A program made the position numbers and the translations under genes. The notes below the pieces were generated by a model, which made no database searches, had not been told where the DNA came from, and saw nothing but the letters and a program-made list of their open reading frames with translations. DNA of 9,214 nucleotides from Bacillota bacterium (lineage in GTDB: Bacteria; Bacillota; Sulfobacillia; Symbiobacteriales; Symbiobacteriaceae): positions 1 to 9,214 of the forward strand of contig JAQBPS010000400.1 of assembly GCA_028287415.1 (NCBI GenBank), written 5' to 3'. Shown one piece after another: positions 7,312 to 9,214 of this stretch. Numbering within the stretch: the stretch's first letter is position 1; each line of letters opens with the position of its first letter.

Positions 7312-7635
7312 ATGACCGTTAGGGCCATCGACATGATCACGCTGCTGCCACGCGCGGGCGAGGCGGCGCGGGGGCCGCTGCAGGTGCAACAGCAGCCGCA
7401 CGTGCTTCAGCATGCGCAGGCCGCACAGCAGCAGGAGCGGGCGAAGCGGGCGCAGGAGCAGGTGGCCGGGCAGGCACCTGCGGAACAGGCGCAGGTCCGT
7501 AAGGATGGGCAGGGCCGGCAGGGCGCGCCCGGTCAGCCGCGGCGTGACGGGCGGCGGGGCGCAGCGGCTCCGGAGGGCCAGGCCGGGGTCCCGGCGCCGC
7601 CCGGGGTCGGGCAGCGGCTGGATCTCAAGATTTGA
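7312..7635 (+). CDS. Small Gln/Arg/Ala-rich protein of unknown function
   Basis: The 107-residue product is low-complexity, basic and Gln-rich in the middle (about 23-67), and Gly/Arg/Pro-rich at about 65-100. Its ends look more ordered: TVRAIDMITLLPRAGEAAR at 2-20 and the final GQRLDLKI. I recall comparable small proteins next to fapA or sigD in other Firmicutes flagellar loci, beginning with a xIDxxxxLPRxxExAR-like segment and ending in xxLDIKx, but a search is needed to confirm this. GGAGG at 7297-7301 lies 10 nt before ATG 7312, and AGGAG at 7307-7311 abuts it. CCACC-GGA-GGTGG at 7292-7304 can fold over the first of these sites. Codon third positions are GC-rich like the neighbours, which supports coding. 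The stop TGA lies in the first unit of the 13-bp repeat. No membrane segment, catalytic motif or known domain is visible. Confidence 0.65.
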   Translation: MTVRAIDMITLLPRAGEAARGPLQVQQQPHVLQHAQAAQQQERAKRAQEQVAGQAPAEQAQVRKDGQGRQGAPGQPRRDGRRGAAAPEGQAGVPAPPGVGQRLDLKI

Positions 7636-7663
7636 GATCAAGATTTGAGATCAAGATTTGAGG
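7621..7663 (+). repeat. Three-copy 13-bp AT-rich tandem repeat with a 19-bp palindrome
   Basis: TCAAGATTTGAGA occurs at 7625-7637 and 7638-7650, and again at 7651-7663 with the last A changed to G. Because 13 is not a multiple of three, the TGA in each unit falls in a different frame (7633-7635, 7646-7648, 7659-7661). Together they close all three forward frames. The first TGA ends the upstream gene, and the third is in frame just before the next gene. The first unit with its flank is a perfect palindrome, GATCTCAAGATTTGAGATC (7621-7639, 8-bp arms, 3-base centre). Each unit keeps the TCAA-GAT-TTGA core. The last unit runs into the GAGGGGG Shine-Dalgarno of the next gene. Confidence 0.95.
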
Positions 7664-7673
7664 GGGACCGTGT

Positions 7674-8168
7674 GTGCTGCCATTTTTGCTGTTCTTGATA
7701 GGGGCAGCCCTGTCAGTTTACTGCCTGTGGCAGCTGCGGCGCTGGTTGGAGCAGGCGGACGGTGCTGCGGCGGCAGGGTCCCGCCGGCTGGGGAGTCTGG
7801 TCGATGAGCTGGTCGCCACGGCAGAGACCACGGTGAGTGTCGTTGAGGAGAAGGCGGAGGCGCTGGCGGCGGCGATTGCCCGGGCGGATGAGCGGCTGGT
7901 GCGGTTAGAGGCGGCAGTTGCGGCGCCGCCGGTTCAGGCACTGCCGGCGGTGGCGGCGGTGCGGGCGCTGGAGGTTGAGCCGGTGCATGAGCCGCGGCCG
8001 GTGGCTGAGGCGGTGCCGGTGCCCGCACAGCGGGAACTGTACAGCAAGGTATACGCCCTGGCCGATGCCGGCCACGATGTGACCGGCATCGCTCGCACGC
8101 TCAATATCGCCAAGGGCGAGGTCCAGCTGATCCTGGGCATCCGCCCGGCCACCCGGGAGGGAGCCTGA
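7674..8168 (+). CDS. DUF6115/SwrB-like membrane-anchored protein with C-terminal HTH-like domain
   Basis: The 164-residue product has a single N-terminal membrane segment (2-19, LPFLLFLIGAALSVYCLW). A helical, likely coiled-coil stretch follows at about 38-82, then a Pro/Ala/Val linker at 84-118. The C-terminal domain at about 122-157 reads LYSKVYALADAGHDVTGIAR then TLNIAKGEVQLILGI. The ending is the hallmark of the DUF6115/YlxL group: a short HTH-like helix pair with xGxxxxxIAxxLxIxKGEVxLIL. In Bacillus the protein in this place after sigD is SwrB, a membrane protein that promotes basal-body and export assembly for swarming. The same role is inferred from place and architecture only. Start GTG 7674 lies 7 nt after GAGGGGG at 7660-7666. 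The stop overlaps the next gene by 1 nt (TGATG), so the two are probably co-translated. Confidence 0.75.
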   Translation: MLPFLLFLIGAALSVYCLWQLRRWLEQADGAAAAGSRRLGSLVDELVATAETTVSVVEEKAEALAAAIARADERLVRLEAAVAAPPVQALPAVAAVRALEVEPVHEPRPVAEAVPVPAQRELYSKVYALADAGHDVTGIARTLNIAKGEVQLILGIRPATREGA

Positions 8169-8608
8169 TGGAGCGCCACACCCGCGGGGGGCTGAAGCTG
8201 GTGCTGGGCCTGGGCGTGGGCATCGGGCTGATGGTGGGCGCAGTCGCCGCGGCGTATCTGCCCCGGCCCGGCCTCACCGATGACCAGGTGCGGGAGCGGG
8301 CCCGGGTTCTGGGCATGCTGCCGGCCACCCAGCTGCCACCTGCACCTGCGGTGGCCCCGGCGCCGAAGGAGGCACCGCCGAAGACCATCGTCACCTATGC
8401 GGTGGTTGAAGGCATGAGCTTCGACCAGATCGCTGCGATGCTGAAACAGACCGGGGTCCTGCCCGACGCGCAGGCACTGACCAACCGGGCCCGGGAGCGG
8501 AACGCGCTGGAACAGGTGAAGGCGGGCGTCTATACGATCACGCTCGACCCGGCCAAACCGGTCACGCCCGACCAGCTGATCGATCAGCTGCTGAAGGGCT
8601 CGTCCTGA
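8168..8608 (+). CDS. Membrane-anchored MltG/YceG N-terminal-like protein lacking the catalytic domain
   Basis: The 146-residue product has a positively charged start (MERHTRGGLK) and a membrane segment at about 9-30. An Ala/Pro-rich linker spans about 50-72, leading to an outside domain at about 73-144. That domain reads YAVVEGMSFDQIAAMLKQTG, then VLPDAQAL, KAGVYTITLDPAKPVTPDQL and IDQLLKG. This is the layout of the LysM-like subdomain at the start of MltG/YceG: xIPxGxSxxxIAxxLxxxGVI ... LxAGxYxI ... xxxxIIxxLxxG. The much longer lytic transglycosylase domain with its catalytic Glu is absent, and the stop follows directly. It may bind peptidoglycan or act as a scaffold rather than cut. The Shine-Dalgarno GGGAGG at about 8155-8160 supports ATG 8168, which overlaps the previous stop. 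Confidence 0.75.
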   Translation: MERHTRGGLKLVLGLGVGIGLMVGAVAAAYLPRPGLTDDQVRERARVLGMLPATQLPPAPAVAPAPKEAPPKTIVTYAVVEGMSFDQIAAMLKQTGVLPDAQALTNRARERNALEQVKAGVYTITLDPAKPVTPDQLIDQLLKGSS

Positions 8609-8614
8609 TCACGT

Positions 8615-8644
8615 TCACCCCCGCATACTAAGGGGTGGGGGTGA
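8615..8644 (+). promoter_or_regulatory. Hairpin over the Shine-Dalgarno region of the last gene
   Basis: TCACCCCC at 8615-8622 is perfectly complementary to GGGGGTGA at 8637-8644, leaving a 14-base loop. CACCCC (8616-8621) can instead pair with GGGGTG at 8632-8637, giving two mutually exclusive stems. Both G-runs are the only Shine-Dalgarno-like sequence before TTG 8651, so either stem would mask it. There is no T-run after the hairpin, so it is not a plain Rho-independent terminator. A role in regulation is inference. Confidence 0.5.
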
Positions 8645-8650
8645 GAAGCG

Positions 8651-9157
8651 TTGCGTGCATTTGTGGCAGGCGTCGCTGTGGGTCTGGTGTTGGCGGGCGC
8701 CACGGTGGGTGGCGCCCTTTCTGTGCTCGTGAAGCGGGGGATTCAGCTCCCGGTGGCGACCGACCGGCTGGCGGCTCAGGTCCGGGTGGAAGTGGCGGCG
8801 GCGGCCCGGCGGGAGCTGCCGGGTGCGATTGCGACGGTGCGGCGGGATCTGCCCCGCCGTGCGGCTGATGAGGCGGCCCGTCGCCTGCGGGAGACCAGGC
8901 TGGAGGTGGCGGGGCTTCAGGTCCCGGTGCCTGAAGCCGTCACCCGGCAGGTGTCGGCCCGGATGGCGGAGGCGGTCCGCCTCGGGATTGACCTGGCCAT
9001 CCGGGACGCAGATCTGGATGCGTTTGCGGGGCGGATCGGCCAGCGTGCTTATGTGTTGGTCGATGGGCGGATGCGGTCGTCGTTGGCGGGGCAGCAGTTC
9101 GTGGTCAAGCCGTGGCCCTGGCTGTCGATACCGGTCACACTGGTGCCCACGGAGTAA
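8651..9157 (+). CDS. Signal-anchored protein of unknown function
   Basis: I do not recognise this 168-residue product. It starts MRAFVAGVAVGLVLAGATVG, a short membrane anchor or signal peptide (about 3-26) without a clear cleavage site, then KRG. Residues about 36-120 are Arg/Ala/Glu-rich and probably helical, with RRELP at 53-57 and RRDLP at 64-68 spaced 11 residues apart. The C-terminal part (about 130-168, RAYVLVDGRMRSSLAGQQFVV then KPWPWLSIPVTLVPTE) looks beta-rich. TTG 8651 is chosen because the G-rich segment 8632-8642 lies about 8 nt upstream and because this start includes the whole hydrophobic segment. GTG 8663 is possible. The gene lies 42 bases after the MltG-like gene, and a terminator-like hairpin is embedded in its first codons. 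Codon use matches the neighbours, and the membrane anchor suits a surface-structure locus. Confidence 0.65.
   Translation: MRAFVAGVAVGLVLAGATVGGALSVLVKRGIQLPVATDRLAAQVRVEVAAAARRELPGAIATVRRDLPRRAADEAARRLRETRLEVAGLQVPVPEAVTRQVSARMAEAVRLGIDLAIRDADLDAFAGRIGQRAYVLVDGRMRSSLAGQQFVVKPWPWLSIPVTLVPTE
8695..8717 (+). terminator. Terminator-like hairpin inside the start of the last gene
   Basis: GGGCGCCAC (8695-8703) and GTGGCGCCC (8709-8717) form a perfect 9-bp GC-rich stem with a 5-base loop, followed at once by TTTCTGT. This resembles an intrinsic terminator with a poor T-tract. It lies within the codons for the Gly/Ala-rich membrane segment (AGATVGGAL), so the symmetry may come from Gly/Ala codons alone. 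Because the first gene of this interval is already masked by a hairpin, premature termination or attenuation is possible but unproven. Confidence 0.3.
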
Positions 9158-9167
9158 TTTGTGGGGG

Positions 9168-9186
9168 CGTTTAAAGCATTTTAACG
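9168..9186. repeat. AT-rich imperfect inverted repeat after the last gene
   Basis: CGTTTAAAGCATTTTAACG has 8-base arms with one mismatch around a GCA centre, 10 bases after the stop codon at 9155-9157. It is AT-rich against the background. It has neither a strong stem nor a T-run, so it is described only as a possible site or repeat boundary, with nothing more claimed. Confidence 0.35.
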
Positions 9187-9188
9187 GC

Positions 9189-9214
9189 CACGGATTGCAC
9201 GGCTTACACGGATT
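9189..9214. repeat. 9-bp tandem repeat CACGGNTT running off the right edge
   Basis: CACGGATT at 9189-9196, CACGGCTT at 9198-9205 and CACGGATT at 9207-9214 follow each other with a period of exactly 9 bases. The window ends on the third unit, so the array may continue. On the minus strand the unit reads AATCCGTG. I recall dispersed intergenic repeats of that kind (AATCCGTGTAATCCGTG-like) in several unrelated bacteria, but cannot confirm the relation without a search. Confidence 0.7.

Noticed and set aside
6145..7641. Minus-strand ORF of 498 codons opposite fapA and the next small gene
   Set aside because: Long open antisense frames are expected opposite GC-rich coding sequence. The protein is Leu/Arg/His/Pro-rich without domain logic, and the plus strand has a recognisable FapA family protein there.
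8635..8868. Plus-strand 77-codon Gly/Ala/Cys-rich ORF overlapping the last gene
   Set aside because: The other frame encodes a clear membrane anchor and runs 168 codons, while this one is Gly-rich low complexity.
9145..9172. Possible terminator at the end of the last gene (CCCAC 9146-9150 with GTGGG 9161-9165, then CGTTT)
   Set aside because: Only 5 base pairs with a 10-base loop that contains the stop codon, and no real T-run. Too weak to call.
1..9214. tRNA, rRNA, CRISPR array, transposase or prophage gene
   Set aside because: None seen. The window is almost fully covered by collinear flagellar-type genes, and the only direct repeats are the 13-bp and 9-bp units described, too short and without spacers to be CRISPR.

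Overview
The window is a plus-strand, high-GC flagellar gene cluster. The order is flhB (3' end only) - flhA - flhF - flhG - PilZ/YcgR - sigD (fliA) - DUF342/fapA, followed by four small genes. One of these is predicted to be soluble and three are membrane-anchored. No gene is supported on the minus strand. The order flhB-flhA-flhF-flhG ... sigD and then a small membrane protein with a C-terminal HTH-like domain is that of the Firmicutes fla/che operon (sigD-swrB in Bacillus). GC content is about two thirds and several starts are GTG or TTG. Together these suggest a high-GC Firmicute of the Symbiobacterium or related kind. That placement is inference from gene order and base composition, not from a marker gene.

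Positions 1-4308 hold the export and placement module. FlhB and FlhA belong to the type III export gate. FlhF (SRP-type GTPase) and FlhG (MinD-type ATPase with a DQAxxLR activator helix) set where and how many flagella form. The genes are tightly coupled: flhA/flhF share 1 nt and flhF/flhG share 4 nt.

Positions 4348-7290 hold regulators. They are a c-di-GMP-binding YcgR-like PilZ protein with both binding motifs intact, the flagellar sigma factor, and a FapA/DUF342 beta-helix protein. The PilZ gene sits in the slot where Bacillus carries cheB-cheA-cheW-cheC-cheD. No chemotaxis gene is present here.

Positions 7312-9157 hold four small genes. They are a Gln/Arg/Ala-rich protein ending in LDLKI, a DUF6115/SwrB-like membrane protein, a membrane-anchored protein with only the LysM-like N-terminal part of MltG/YceG, and an unrecognised signal-anchored protein. 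This is the least understood part of the window. It also has the most non-coding structure: a 3 x 13-bp AT-rich tandem repeat that puts TGA in all three frames, a hairpin over a Shine-Dalgarno sequence, a terminator-like hairpin inside an ORF, and 9-bp repeats running off the right edge.

I did not find a radically new system. The most useful leads are the 13-bp stop-codon repeat, the edge repeat, a low-GC patch inside flhA, a shortened promoter-recognition motif in the sigma factor, and the unassigned small genes after fapA.
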